The notes: generated from the sequence alone by a model not told the origin. A DNA stretch of 36,219 bases from Candidatus Aminicenantota bacterium (GCA_014360005.1 JACIYI010000022.1:1-36219), one strand, 5' to 3'; counted from the stretch's first letter, positions 16,576-23,795 are shown. Made by a program: numbers and translations.

Positions 16576-18164
16576 AGTTTAATTTCCGAGGCTATTTTGC
16601 CTACCTCGGCGGCGTCTTTTAACATCTGCATTTGCTGTTGCATCATCTGAGCTTGCGCCCTCTGTTGCCTTAGTGCATCTACCTCATCTCTACTCCGCAA
16701 CAGCCTTGCAGGAACACCAGTAATATCAGCAATGTGCCTTGCGGTTTCGTCAAAGTTAAATACATCAAGCATATCTGGGTTGACCCGCGCCATAGTTGCC
16801 ACGAAGGAAAGTGCTCTCTGTATGGCGGCTACATCGCTCATCCTCTGGGCCCTACTCATTGGCGACAGATATTCTATCTTCACTTTTGCCCCGTATCTCT
16901 GTAGAGACGGTGGAGGCTCTGGCAGCGCTCCTTTTCTAGCCATAATACCTATTACCCTTCTGGTTAGTGGTTCCAAATACTCATGCACAAGCCTTGAATA
17001 TGTAGGCCCTAGTATCCTTACATTCTCCTCAACCCTCTGCATGACCTCTGTTGCGGTCATTCTGTCCGCTCTTACTAGAGAGATAGCGTCATAATAGAAC
17101 GACTCATTTATGGACTGTTTAATCTTCTCAACCATGGAGTCGGTTAGAGGAATAGCCTTGCCGTCTACGATATACAGCGGTTGTACTGGCGTTGCCCCTT
17201 TGGCTCTGGTGTTTATCTTTCCAGGAGTTGCGTCAAGTGGAGTTAGATAACTCTTATATTCAACATCAAGAGGTGGAGTTATTATTTTAGACGCAGCCTC
17301 CAAAATATCCTTGGTCATCTTGTTAACCGTCTTAACGTCTGGCAGGGCTTCCATTCCAGGGCCACGCCCCCAAATCTCACCGGGAGCCGTACTCCACCTA
17401 GTTACAAATGCTGGAAACTCGTAGTACCCACTCTCTCTCAGTACATGGTTCCACTCAGAGGCTATCCATACGGAAGCATAAGGCTTGTCTAGCTTGTTGA
17501 ACTTGTTGTAGTCGTCTTTAGGGAATATGGCGTGGAGCATCTTAATTTCCTCATCTGGTCGCTTGTCGGCAAGCTCTAGTATCTTTGTGTTGCACGCCTC
17601 CGCCCCAAACTGCCTCACAACATTGCGTGCAGACATTGTGAACTCCCTAAAAAGAACATCTACAAAGCCTTTTTCGTTTTCTGCTATAACGCACTCTGAG
17701 ACGGGGAGAGTTTTAAATATCAATGCTGGGCCATTTGGGTCTTGCCCTTCTTCTAGGAACAAAATGCCAGTTCCAAAAGCAATTAAGCTCAAGTAAAACT
17801 CTTGAGCCTTCATGTGAAAGTTGCTGGAATTTATAGCCTCCAAACTTATATCCTCTATTGCTTGCACCCATCTTGAAACTTCATTGAGGCTCATTAGCTC
17901 CATCGGATTAGTCTTAATTGCAAGCCAACGCTGTGAGGGGTTGGTCAGCATGGAGTGGAGTGTTGCAGCAAGCCTAGATAGAGCCCTTAAGGCAGTTGAG
18001 TCGTAGATATAAGTTGTGCGCTTTCCACCCCTGGCTCTGGGGTAAATATTTTGAAGCGGGATAATGTAGTCTGATATTTCCGCCCAATGCCCCTGCCAAG
18101 GAATGCGTATATTTTTTAGCTGATTATATCTCTCCAGTATTTTCTGGATAGCATTCTCCTTCAT
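16572..18164 (-). CDS. Portal (head-to-tail connector) protein
   Basis: The 530-aa protein matches the podovirus head-tail connector family. Recognisable segments are W-x-E-I-S-D-Y-I-I-P near residue 30, then Y-D-S-T-A-L-R-A-L-S-R-L-A-A-T-L-H and L-T-N-P-S-Q-R-W-L. Next is G-T-G-I-L-F-L-E-E near residue 150, then T-A-P-G-E-I-W-G-R-G-P-G-M-E-A-L-P-D-V in pieces, and a C-terminal Q/M-rich tail (Q-M-M-Q-Q-Q-M-Q). It forms the dodecameric DNA channel of the head. It is preceded by 2 bp after the upstream gene and overlaps the Bbp19-like gene. Confidence 0.92.
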   Translation of the reverse strand: MKENAIQKILERYNQLKNIRIPWQGHWAEISDYIIPLQNIYPRARGGKRTTYIYDSTALRALSRLAATLHSMLTNPSQRWLAIKTNPMELMSLNEVSRWVQAIEDISLEAINSSNFHMKAQEFYLSLIAFGTGILFLEEGQDPNGPALIFKTLPVSECVIAENEKGFVDVLFREFTMSARNVVRQFGAEACNTKILELADKRPDEEIKMLHAIFPKDDYNKFNKLDKPYASVWIASEWNHVLRESGYYEFPAFVTRWSTAPGEIWGRGPGMEALPDVKTVNKMTKDILEAASKIITPPLDVEYKSYLTPLDATPGKINTRAKGATPVQPLYIVDGKAIPLTDSMVEKIKQSINESFYYDAISLVRADRMTATEVMQRVEENVRILGPTYSRLVHEYLEPLTRRVIGIMARKGALPEPPPSLQRYGAKVKIEYLSPMSRAQRMSDVAAIQRALSFVATMARVNPDMLDVFNFDETARHIADITGVPARLLRSRDEVDALRQQRAQAQMMQQQMQMLKDAAEVGKIASEIKL

Positions 18165-18166
18165 GG

Positions 18167-18913
18167 CTATATCCCCAATAGCGTTACTTTCCCTACGGAT
18201 TTAGACCCAAGCCCTAGTGAACTGTCGCTGCCACCTGTTAGTATGGTTGTTGCCCTTTTCTTTCTGTTGCTAGCAGCACCAGCTCTAGCCCTGCTATACG
18301 ACGCATCCTTGTCTATAATCACCTGCTCTCCCTGTGGCTCATACGGCGACACGCTGTTTTGACTAAGCCGTTTTTGTACTAACTTGTCCTTTTGTTCTTC
18401 ATACATTTTTTGATACTCGTCTGGAAGCTTGTAGTTCGGGTTCTCTTTTTTTACCTCATTCAGCTTCGCCTCAAATGCGCGCATCTTTTGCCAGTCGTCT
18501 TTTATTTTGTAAAAATTCCACAAGTCTTTCGCTTTCTGGGGAGTAGTTAACAAAACCTCCTCTTTATACAATGTCCTCCATAGGTCGTTAGCCGTAGCCC
18601 TAGCCAAAACAAAATGATTCGCTTTCTGGGGAGTAGTTAACAAAACCTCTTTATACAATGTACTCCATGGGTCGTTAGCCGTAGCCCTAGCCAAAACAAA
18701 ATAATTCGCTTTCTGTGTCGCTTTCTGGGAAGCAGTTGGCAAAGCCTCTTTATACAATGTACTCCGTGGGTCGTTAGCCGTAGCAAAACGATTCGCTTTC
18801 TGGGTCGCTTCCTGGGAAGCAGTTGACACCTTTTCATACAATGTCTCCCATGGGTCGTTAGCCTTATCCCTAGCCACAACAAAACTACCAAAAAGGCTTG
18901 GCGTCGTTGCCAC
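18167..18913 (-). CDS. Repeat-containing virion-associated protein with C-terminal TILTG/TLLG signature
   Basis: The first 140 residues are four imperfect copies of a 29-30 residue repeat built around A-N-D-P-W-x-T-L-Y-K-E and T-x-x-Q-K-A-N. The middle is a charged helix. The C-terminus (A-T-T-I-L-T-G then G-K-V-T-L-L-G-I) resembles the C-terminus of the next upstream gene. Small proteins beside portal and terminase genes in many podoviruses carry this ending; their role is unknown but may be head-related. The longest frame starts with GTG inside the ribosome site; I prefer the GTG at 18913, giving 248 aa. Confidence 0.75.
   Translation of the reverse strand: MATTPSLFGSFVVARDKANDPWETLYEKVSTASQEATQKANRFATANDPRSTLYKEALPTASQKATQKANYFVLARATANDPWSTLYKEVLLTTPQKANHFVLARATANDLWRTLYKEEVLLTTPQKAKDLWNFYKIKDDWQKMRAFEAKLNEVKKENPNYKLPDEYQKMYEEQKDKLVQKRLSQNSVSPYEPQGEQVIIDKDASYSRARAGAASNRKKRATTILTGGSDSSLGLGSKSVGKVTLLGI
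18530..18887. repeat. In-frame tandem repeats, about four units of 87-90 bp
   Basis: Units begin with CGCTTTCTGGG (plus strand) near 18530, 18620, 18707 and 18794 and include TTATACAATGT and GGGTCGTTAGCC. Units 3 and 4 start with a partly doubled end. All length differences are multiples of three, so the frame is kept. High nucleotide identity between units points to recent slippage or unequal recombination. Confidence 0.85.
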
Positions 18914-18926
18914 AACAAACACCCCC

Positions 18927-19262
18927 TTACACGCCGAGGAGCGTCTTTTTGGACACTTTTGTGCCAGAAACGCTCCCCAAAGACTGCCCCTGCGAGCCGG
19001 TTAAAATGGTTGACATGTATCCAGCACGCTTGCGCTTTTTTTGTAGTTCTCTTTCAATTTCCGCCGCATCTAATGCGGCTTCGCTCGGTGAGATGGAGGG
19101 GTTTAGGGTGCTTCTCTTTCTGGCAGCCTCAGCCTCCATTTTGGCCCTTCTCTCTGCCTCCAAAGCCCTTCTCATTGCCTCCTCCTGAGCCTTCTTTTGC
19201 TCTCTGACCGCGTAAATTGTAGCCCCCGCAGCGGCGAGACCTATCAACGGAGCAACTCCCAT
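18927..19262 (-). CDS. Small membrane-anchored protein with the same C-terminal signature
   Basis: From the ATG at 19262 (GGGGTGATTAAA upstream) this is 111 aa. A glycine/alanine-rich hydrophobic N-terminus (G-V-A-P-L-I-G-L-A-A-A-G-A-T-I-Y-A) is followed by a long charged helix rich in A, E, R and K. The last 30 residues (M-S-T-I-L-T-G then K-K-T-L-L-G-V) resemble the end of the repeat protein next door. The two thus share a C-terminal peptide attached to unrelated bodies, as if the ending were a docking tag for the virion. Role unknown. Confidence 0.78.
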   Translation of the reverse strand: MGVAPLIGLAAAGATIYAVREQKKAQEEAMRRALEAERRAKMEAEAARKRSTLNPSISPSEAALDAAEIERELQKKRKRAGYMSTILTGSQGQSLGSVSGTKVSKKTLLGV

Positions 19263-19297
19263 TTTAATCACCCCATAATAATCTTGTTGTTAGTTAA

Positions 19298-20857
19298 TTA
19301 TATCATAAAACCATCATTTGCAAAAGGGTCAAAACTATTTATTACTTCACGTTGCATTTCCGTATACTCCATAGGCGGTGACGCTCCCAGGTCTGGATGA
19401 AACATATTTGCCATACAGTCAAGCATATCGTCGTGCATTTGCAAGCCAGGAATGTATACGGAGTACTCTTCGTCAATGAATGTTTTTACAACGTCTTCCT
19501 CTACGCCCTCCCAGTTGCGCCTAATGATAGACTTGGGCAAGAGTATTCGTCCGTTCTTAAATGGCGAGATTAGCCACGCTATACGTTCAGCTTTTGCCAC
19601 CCTAAGGCTCAGCGGAACTATGTTGAACATGTAGTTAATCTTGTTTTGGACATACTGTATGTGCTCTATGTCCGCCTGCATCGAGTATTGTTCGTATCCA
19701 ACCAATATTGGCTTGTATTTTTTCACAAGACCAAAGAGCGTGCTTGTTCGCTCTTCTAGGTTTAATTTGTCTCTAACCATGTCGATAACTCTGTAGACTT
19801 CGTCAGCCCCTATTCCAAACACCACCATTGCCGTAAAGTCTCGGTCTTTCTTTTTGCTTCCGGCAGGGTCAACGACAATGTATACATTCAATCCCTCCAG
19901 GTTGTCTGGCTCCCAGAACTTTAACCACTCCAACCTAAAAGACGACTCAACGGCAGCAGACGGGTTGAGTAATATCTGACACGCGAATGTATGAGGACCC
20001 ATGGCTTCTCGCTTAAATGCGACCTCTTCTTTGTCCCAATAGACCGGCGTCCCGTCTGGCAGAACCCCCGGATATATCCTTGGTTTAGCAGCTCCACGTT
20101 TGATTATCTCGCTGTATGTATCCCTCAACGCCCAACGTGTCCCTATGTATCTTATGCGACCGCCAGCCTTGGACAGGTTGAGCGAGTCTGCCCATGCCGA
20201 CGTGGTCTTCTCTATCATCTCGGAGGTGCTTACGCTTTCACGAGTCACAACGTCATCGTATATCATCAAATCAAAGTGTCGGCTAGTAGGCTGGTTGTCC
20301 ACAAGCCCCCATGCCTCAATTGTTGCCTCTTTGGGGTTGGCGTCGCGCTTGACTATAATTGCTTCATTTGTCCACTTCGGTGAGTCTTTTTTTGGGTTCT
20401 CGTACAGTATGTCTGGGAATAGAGCTTTTAGCAATTCGTTGGTTTCTAGCTCTCTTTTAATCTGCTGTAGGAAGCCTTGGGCTATTTCTCGCTTGTGAGA
20501 GAAGATTGCTATTGTAATGTTGGGGTCTTTCAGTATCTCTTGGATAGTTAATCCAAATGTAATTATCGAGCTTTTGAAGTGTTCTCGAGCCCACAGGTCG
20601 AGGTGTCCGTCTGGGTGTTCCTGTACATCTCTGCACCTGTCAAAGCCCCAGTTTGTGTTGAATGTTGGCTTGGGAGGTTTGTCTACGTCTTGCCTTCCTA
20701 GAACGTAGACCAGGAGGAAAAATAAATCATTACGACAGAGCCAGCGCGCTGCTTCTATCGCCACCCTGTCGTTTCCGGTTTGACACACTTTCTTGAATAG
20801 CTTTAGGTAAAAATATTTAGCCTTTAGCTTTGGCCTCAACAATTTCAACGTTCGCAA
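19298..20857 (-). CDS. terL: Terminase large subunit
   Basis: The 519-aa protein has an N-terminal ATPase. A degenerate Walker A lies at about 90-97 (A-R-E-H-F-K-S-S), Walker B at about 195-202 (F-D-L-M-I-Y-D-D) and coupling motif I-G-T-R-W near 238. The C-terminal nuclease shows V-V-D-P-A-G near 328-333 and a late D-D-M-L-D. It drives DNA into the prohead and cuts the concatemer. The frame begins with TTG at 20857, six bases after GGAGG inside the small-subunit gene, which it overlaps by 41 bp; this supports the non-ATG start. It ends 35 bp before the downstream gene. Confidence 0.93.
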   Translation of the reverse strand: MRTLKLLRPKLKAKYFYLKLFKKVCQTGNDRVAIEAARWLCRNDLFFLLVYVLGRQDVDKPPKPTFNTNWGFDRCRDVQEHPDGHLDLWAREHFKSSIITFGLTIQEILKDPNITIAIFSHKREIAQGFLQQIKRELETNELLKALFPDILYENPKKDSPKWTNEAIIVKRDANPKEATIEAWGLVDNQPTSRHFDLMIYDDVVTRESVSTSEMIEKTTSAWADSLNLSKAGGRIRYIGTRWALRDTYSEIIKRGAAKPRIYPGVLPDGTPVYWDKEEVAFKREAMGPHTFACQILLNPSAAVESSFRLEWLKFWEPDNLEGLNVYIVVDPAGSKKKDRDFTAMVVFGIGADEVYRVIDMVRDKLNLEERTSTLFGLVKKYKPILVGYEQYSMQADIEHIQYVQNKINYMFNIVPLSLRVAKAERIAWLISPFKNGRILLPKSIIRRNWEGVEEDVVKTFIDEEYSVYIPGLQMHDDMLDCMANMFHPDLGASPPMEYTEMQREVINSFDPFANDGFMI

Positions 20858-21287
20858 GTTCTTCCTCCAACGCTGCTACTAGTTTTTGAACAAAGTCGCC
20901 AGCTATCTTAAGCCTATTCTTCTCTTCTGCCTCGTCTATCTTTTGGGCTATTCTTGCTCTCAGCTCGATTAGCTTGTACAAAGCCGCAGCATCTTTTTCG
21001 GTCTTCTCTGGCCTGTTCTGTATGCTCTTAATAATCTTGTCTATAGTTTTAAGAGTATCTCTATTAAGAGACTTGCTATCAAGCTCTAAGTCTATATCGC
21101 TTAACTCGCCTAGGTCTCTAGCTAACCTTTCTCGCCATTTGTATTTGATTGACCATTTGCGAATTGCAGGATAAGAATATCCTCCAAGGTCTTGGTGAAC
21201 TTTATTAAGGCTTCTTTCTGGCCCTAGTGCCAAGTAATAGTCATAATATTTCCTGACATGGTCAGGCATTTCTGGCAGTTTGTCCAT
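20817..21287 (-). CDS. terS: Terminase small subunit
   Basis: The 156-aa protein has an N-terminal HTH-like part (about 20-50, with S-Y-P-A-I-R-K-W-S and Y-K-W-R-E-R-L-A) followed by a long helical stretch, matching DNA-recognition small subunits that include terminase_2-like proteins. It overlaps the large subunit gene. A good GGTGGTGATGC site precedes the ATG. It should recognise the packaging site, which I cannot locate in the sequence. Confidence 0.85.
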   Translation of the reverse strand: MDKLPEMPDHVRKYYDYYLALGPERSLNKVHQDLGGYSYPAIRKWSIKYKWRERLARDLGELSDIDLELDSKSLNRDTLKTIDKIIKSIQNRPEKTEKDAAALYKLIELRARIAQKIDEAEEKNRLKIAGDFVQKLVAALEEELANVEIVEAKAKG

Positions 21288-21386
21288 TGCATCACCACCT
21301 AGTATTTATGCCACGGGCCCCACCCTCGCCCGCTCTCTCTTATGGCATTGTCCCCAACTTACGCCCTTCGTTTTCCCTGTAAAACA

Positions 21387-21497
21387 CTACTCCTTTTTCT
21401 TTTTGTGGAACTTCATGAAATAAATAAAACCACCAAGTAGAGCTACAGCCAACATAGCTTTGATAACTTGAGCTCCAACAGAACCCTCAAATATCAT
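21387..21497 (-). CDS. Tiny single-pass membrane protein
   Basis: This 36-aa protein has one membrane segment (V-I-K-A-M-L-A-V-A-L-L-G-G-F-I-Y-F) and a basic tail (K-F-H-K-K-K-K-E). It starts with ATG overlapping the TGA of the gene before it and has GGAGGAAAAAG upstream, so it is well coupled. Function unknown; small membrane proteins at the head of late operons can be holin-like or host-modifying. Confidence 0.65.
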   Translation of the reverse strand: MIFEGSVGAQVIKAMLAVALLGGFIYFMKFHKKKKE

Positions 21498-21640
21498 TTC
21501 TTTTTCCTCCTTTCACCTTTGCCTACAGGGCTATTAGGGTGTTTAGAGTTCCAAATTCTAGCGGCTTTCCTTTGCGCCGCCTCCTTGCTCATCCCCTCTT
21601 TCATGAACTTGTCCCTCATCTCTTCGTAGCCCTTTGGCAT
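21494..21640 (-). CDS. Small conserved basic phage protein
   Basis: The 48-aa product (M-P-K-G-Y-E-E-M-R-D-K-F, then G-M-S-K-E-A-A-Q-R-K-A-A-R-I-W-N, then K-H-P-N-S-P-V, basic tail) resembles short proteins seen in many phage and plasmid genomes in which an M-S-x-x-x-A-x-x-x-A-A-x-I-x-N helix is conserved. Function is unknown. GGGAGG lies eight bases upstream of the ATG. Its stop overlaps the next start. Confidence 0.7.
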   Translation of the reverse strand: MPKGYEEMRDKFMKEGMSKEAAQRKAARIWNSKHPNSPVGKGERRKKK

Positions 21641-21642
21641 CT

Positions 21643-21768
21643 TCAGGACCTCCCATTAACTTGAACTTCTTTACGTTCAATGCATCTTTCCTGCGAGTTA
21701 CTTTCTTCATCAGCCTTACCTCCATAGAGGAACCAATTGCCGTTACTGTCTTTATCCCAGTAGTTCAT
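21643..21768 (-). CDS. Tiny protein, first gene of the late operon
   Basis: The 41-aa frame starts N-Y-W-D-K-D-S-N-G-N-W-F-L-Y-G-G, ends in charged residues and stops two bases before the next start. GGGGTGA precedes the ATG, and the promoter lies about 20 bp further up. An overlapping frame beginning with GGAGGT-N7-ATG (MKKVTRRKD) is possible, but it runs into the next gene, so I prefer this one. No family recognised. Confidence 0.55.
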   Translation of the reverse strand: MNYWDKDSNGNWFLYGGKADEESNSQERCIERKEVQVNGRS

Positions 21769-21786
21769 CTATGTCACCCCAAAATA

Positions 21787-21815
21787 ATTATAACATAATC
21801 TTTCATACAATGCAA
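21787..21815 (-). promoter_or_regulatory. Late operon sigma-70 promoter
   Basis: On the minus strand TTGCAT (21810-21815) is followed after exactly 17 bases by TATAAT (21787-21792), with TGT just before the -10. It lies directly upstream of the first late gene. It appears to be the main entry for roughly 22 kb of co-directional structural and lysis genes, since no phage polymerase gene is present. Confidence 0.8.
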
Positions 21816-21914
21816 GCCCTGTTTCCCGACAAACCAAAATAAGGGATAAGGTGTCTTTGAAATTTTTCGTTTAAGGCCATTTTTAGCCACGCTAAGGGGT
21901 CATCTTTTCAAAAG

Positions 21915-21939
21915 AGGTATAAATACCTTACTCGCGAGT
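21915..21939. promoter_or_regulatory. Two adjacent palindromes in the divergent promoter region
   Basis: AGGTAT-AA-ATACCT (21915-21928) is directly followed by ACTCGCGAGT (21930-21939). Both are perfect palindromes and lie between the late promoter and a plus-strand promoter, as expected for regulator binding sites. No protein can be assigned. Confidence 0.45.
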
Positions 21940-22006
21940 TGAAATTTAAAATAGGGCCTTCTATTGTTGAGTTTTGAGTTTTTGGTCAAAAATGGCAAAA
22001 AATGAC

Positions 22007-22035
22007 TTGACAAATTTTGGTGCATGTTGTATATA
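22007..22035 (+). promoter_or_regulatory. Sigma-70 promoter of candidate structured RNA
   Basis: TTGACA (22007-22012), 17-base spacer, TATATA (22030-22035) on the plus strand. No coding frame with a ribosome site follows for more than 800 bp. A strong terminator lies about 100 bases downstream. Confidence 0.7.
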
Positions 22036-22041
22036 TATATT

Positions 22042-22143
22042 TGCCGCCCTTTGAGGTTTGAGGGCGAAAGAATATTATAGTTTTCTAGATTATTATAATA
22101 CCCTCATGAGGGAATATATAAACCCTTATGAGGGTATTTTTAT
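22042..22143 (+). ncRNA. Candidate structured small RNA upstream of the origin
   Basis: The predicted transcript is about 100 nt, bounded by the promoter at 22007 and the terminator hairpin. It opens with a hairpin CGCCCT-N10-AGGGCG (22045-22066). A second possible stem ATTATA/TATAAT (22074-22099) competes with the left arm of the terminator, so alternative folds are possible. No ribosome site or frame is seen. It points toward the DnaA boxes and could prime or activate replication or act in trans; this is inference. Confidence 0.5.
22097..22141 (+). terminator. Strong rho-independent terminator
   Basis: A 16-pair stem with one G-U pair (22097-22112 with 22123-22138, loop of ten) is followed by TTTTTAT. 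Each arm itself contains a near-palindrome (CCCTCATGAGGG, CCCTTATGAGGG). A second stem ATACACAC/GTGTGTAT (22142-22149 with 22161-22168), followed by TTATAT, stands directly behind it as a back-up. Confidence 0.8.
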
Positions 22144-22168
22144 ACACACTCCCGTTGGTCGTGTGTAT

Positions 22169-22690
22169 TTATATAAACTATTATGAGAGTTATATATACC
22201 CCACCTAATAAACCCCACATTAAGAGAGAAGATATTAACCCCTATACTGGTTATAATTTATAAAATTTTTATTATATAGCGTGTGAGTGTTTTATACGTC
22301 ACACACGCACTCATTTGGGGGCACCCACCCCCCCATTCCACAACACAGTAAACTACCACAATTACCAGCCATTACCATTTACCACATACATTTACACAAT
22401 ATTAACCAGCTTAATAGTGTACGTAACACATATACACTAATACACACTACAGTAAATCACACATACTTAACCAGTTTATTTAGTTTAATAAAGCCTAGTA
22501 TAAGGCATATATAAATATATATAAATACCATGTATATATAGCTTAATAAACATACTAGTGTGTATAGTTTAGTGTATATAATGTAAATTTAATGTTAGAG
22601 GATATGTTATCCTCCTACTTGTATTATTTGTCTATACAAACATAAACAATTATAGACAATTCCTACACGTAACCAGCATATATATAACAC
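22169..22690. other. AT-rich non-coding stretch beside the origin
   Basis: No supported gene is seen here. The plus strand is very poor in G from about 22320 to 22480 and rich in A, C and T. TAACCAG occurs three times (near 22403, 22459 and 22668). A hairpin GCGTGTG/CACACGC lies at 22279-22308. From 22480 to 22680 the DNA is strongly AT-rich with runs of TATATA. It fits a DNA unwinding element and single-strand initiation region next to the DnaA boxes. Confidence 0.5.
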
Positions 22691-22697
22691 CATACAC

Positions 22698-22749
22698 TTA
22701 TCCACAACTTATCCACATATCCACAAGTTATCCACAATAGTTATCCACA
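22698..22749 (+). other. DnaA box cluster, probable origin of replication
   Basis: Four perfect TTATCCACA boxes start at 22698, 22709, 22728 and 22741. A fifth near match, ATATCCACA, starts at 22717. All are in the same orientation and spaced 8-13 bp. This density with an adjoining AT-rich tract is typical of a DnaA-dependent origin, so the phage likely recruits host DnaA. The cluster also lies just upstream of the first early promoter, so a role as DnaA-controlled regulator is an alternative. Confidence 0.8.
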
Positions 22750-22769
22750 TAGAACGTTTATGTATACAT

Positions 22770-22794
22770 GTCTGAATATTCTGAATAGTTAGAC
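22770..22794. promoter_or_regulatory. Operator-like palindrome 1 upstream of early promoter 1
   Basis: A 25-bp imperfect palindrome centred on TATTC-T-GAATA with GTCT and AGAC at the ends. Its right half, with the following AGACTTTTTATTAGGG, recurs upstream of the second early promoter at the same distance from the -35 (about 13 bp). Confidence 0.65.
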
Positions 22795-22807
22795 TTTTTA
22801 TTAGGGG

Positions 22808-22840
22808 TTGACACGCTGGCGCTGTGTGGTAAGATATAAT
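22808..22840 (+). promoter_or_regulatory. Early promoter 1
   Basis: TTGACA (22808-22813), then TAAGAT after 16 bases (22830-22835), with TATAAT overlapping at 22835-22840 after 21 bases. Comparison with the second early promoter favours the 16-base spacing. A boxA-like ACCTTGAAAA follows at 22844. Confidence 0.7.
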
Positions 22841-22882
22841 CGTACCTTGAAAAGAAAATATAGGGATAGGGAGGGATATAGC

Positions 22883-23254
22883 ATGTCAGAGGAGAGAGTG
22901 CTGACAACAGATATGCTGTTAAACATTTGCAAAGCCGATGGGATATCCATTGGCGGGGCAGAGGTGGACGACGGGTGGTCCTATTATCCGTACTACATGA
23001 ACGGTACGGAAGAGTGGACCGAGCTTCGCCGGGTGGGCACCTGGTATTCACCCGAAAAAGACGATGAGGTCACTGTGTTTGCCATAGTGACTTCATCGAA
23101 CGCCCCACAGGACGACTTCGTTTTTGTGGAAAGTTGGGTCGTTCGATGGGTGGAGGATATGGGAGATTGGGGGGAAAACTGTACATCTTACGTTCTTCCG
23201 TACCAATCATTAAAAAAATTCTTTCACCGTTGGGTGAAGGAGCAGAGGCATTAA
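22883..23254 (+). CDS. Hypothetical early protein
   Basis: The 123-aa acidic protein is rich in W, Y, D and E. I chose the ATG at 22883 because GGGAGGG lies eight bases upstream; the longer frame would begin inside the promoter. No family recognised and no membrane segment. As first gene behind early promoter 1, it is likely made at once after infection and may act on the host; this is context only. Confidence 0.75.
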   Translation: MSEERVLTTDMLLNICKADGISIGGAEVDDGWSYYPYYMNGTEEWTELRRVGTWYSPEKDDEVTVFAIVTSSNAPQDDFVFVESWVVRWVEDMGDWGENCTSYVLPYQSLKKFFHRWVKEQRH

Positions 23255-23270
23255 GGGCGGGCAACCGCCC
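23255..23270 (+). other. GCAA-capped hairpin after stop codon
   Basis: GGGCGG-GCAA-CCGCCC directly follows the TAA stop of the first early gene; CCTTATAT comes after it. The T-run is weak, so it may be a 3'-end protecting or attenuating hairpin rather than a full terminator. Confidence 0.55.
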
Positions 23271-23297
23271 CTTATATCTTGAAAGGGGGAGTATACA

Positions 23298-23585
23298 ATG
23301 AAGACAAGAGAATGGCGTGTAGTGGTATACCCTGGGGAAAACACATGGACCCCAGGATGGCGGAAAATGTACGACATCCAGCCTAGCCAAGCGTGGGCAA
23401 ATTCAGACATCGACGAACTGGAAGATTTCGTCGATGTCGTGCGGGAGGATGTGGAAGAGCGCGAGGATTGGGTGGAGATGCCTGATGATGTGTACAGCGA
23501 TTTCGTCGCCCAGCTCCGGGCGATGCTCAAGAGTGGGGACAGTATAGGCGTCCTCACTATCGAGGTTGAAGATGAGCGGGCCTAG
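23298..23585 (+). CDS. Hypothetical acidic early protein
   Basis: The 95-aa protein is strongly acidic in its second half (D-E-L-E-D-F-V-D-V-V and D-V-E-E-R-E-D-W). GGGGGAG lies upstream of the ATG. The stop codon TAG sits in the loop of a strong terminator hairpin, so transcription of this short first operon ends here. Small acidic early phage proteins are often DNA mimics or host inhibitors, but I have no direct evidence. Confidence 0.75.
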   Translation: MKTREWRVVVYPGENTWTPGWRKMYDIQPSQAWANSDIDELEDFVDVVREDVEEREDWVEMPDDVYSDFVAQLRAMLKSGDSIGVLTIEVEDERA

Positions 23586-23600
23586 CGCCCGCTCTTTTTT
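23574..23600 (+). terminator. Rho-independent terminator of early operon 1
   Basis: An 8-bp perfect stem GAGCGGGC/GCCCGCTC with a five-base loop holding the TAG stop is followed by six T. It ends the two-gene early unit. Confidence 0.85.
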
Positions 23601-23795
23601 GCGGAGATAAGGGAGCTCCTGACTTTTGAAGAGCTCCCAACGGACCGCCAAGTTTGGGAGCGGGCTTGCACTCTTGCGCGCCTTACCCGTGTGGAGTGCG
23701 AAAAACTTGGCGCCAAAAAAGTCATGATAGGCGGGGCAACCCGCCTTTTATTTTGCCCGCATGCCCTCGTTGTGCATACAATCCAGAAAACTTAG
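23586..23795 (+). other. Open frame continuing after the TAG stop, possible gene remnant
   Basis: The frame of the 95-aa gene stays open for 69 codons beyond TAG up to the next TAG (23793-23795). Its first part reads like protein (E-I-R-E-L-L-T-F-E-E-L-P, V-W-E-R-A-C-T-L-A-R-L, V-E-C-E-K-L-G-A-K-K-V). No good start codon is present, and a terminator comes first. It may be a decayed small gene or a read-through extension. A stem GGGAGCTC/GAGCTCCC also lies inside (23611-23638). Confidence 0.25.
23729..23754 (+). terminator. Second terminator with GCAA loop
   Basis: AGGCGGG-GCAA-CCCGCCT followed by TTTTATTTT on the plus strand. It closes the region between early operon 1 and the second early promoter. 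The same 16-nt hairpin recurs at 27180. Confidence 0.8.

Noticed and set aside
22287..22514. 75-aa plus-strand frame in the origin region
   Set aside because: No ribosome site, T/H/P/N composition given by C/A-rich low-complexity DNA, and it lies in the AT-rich non-coding region beside the DnaA boxes.
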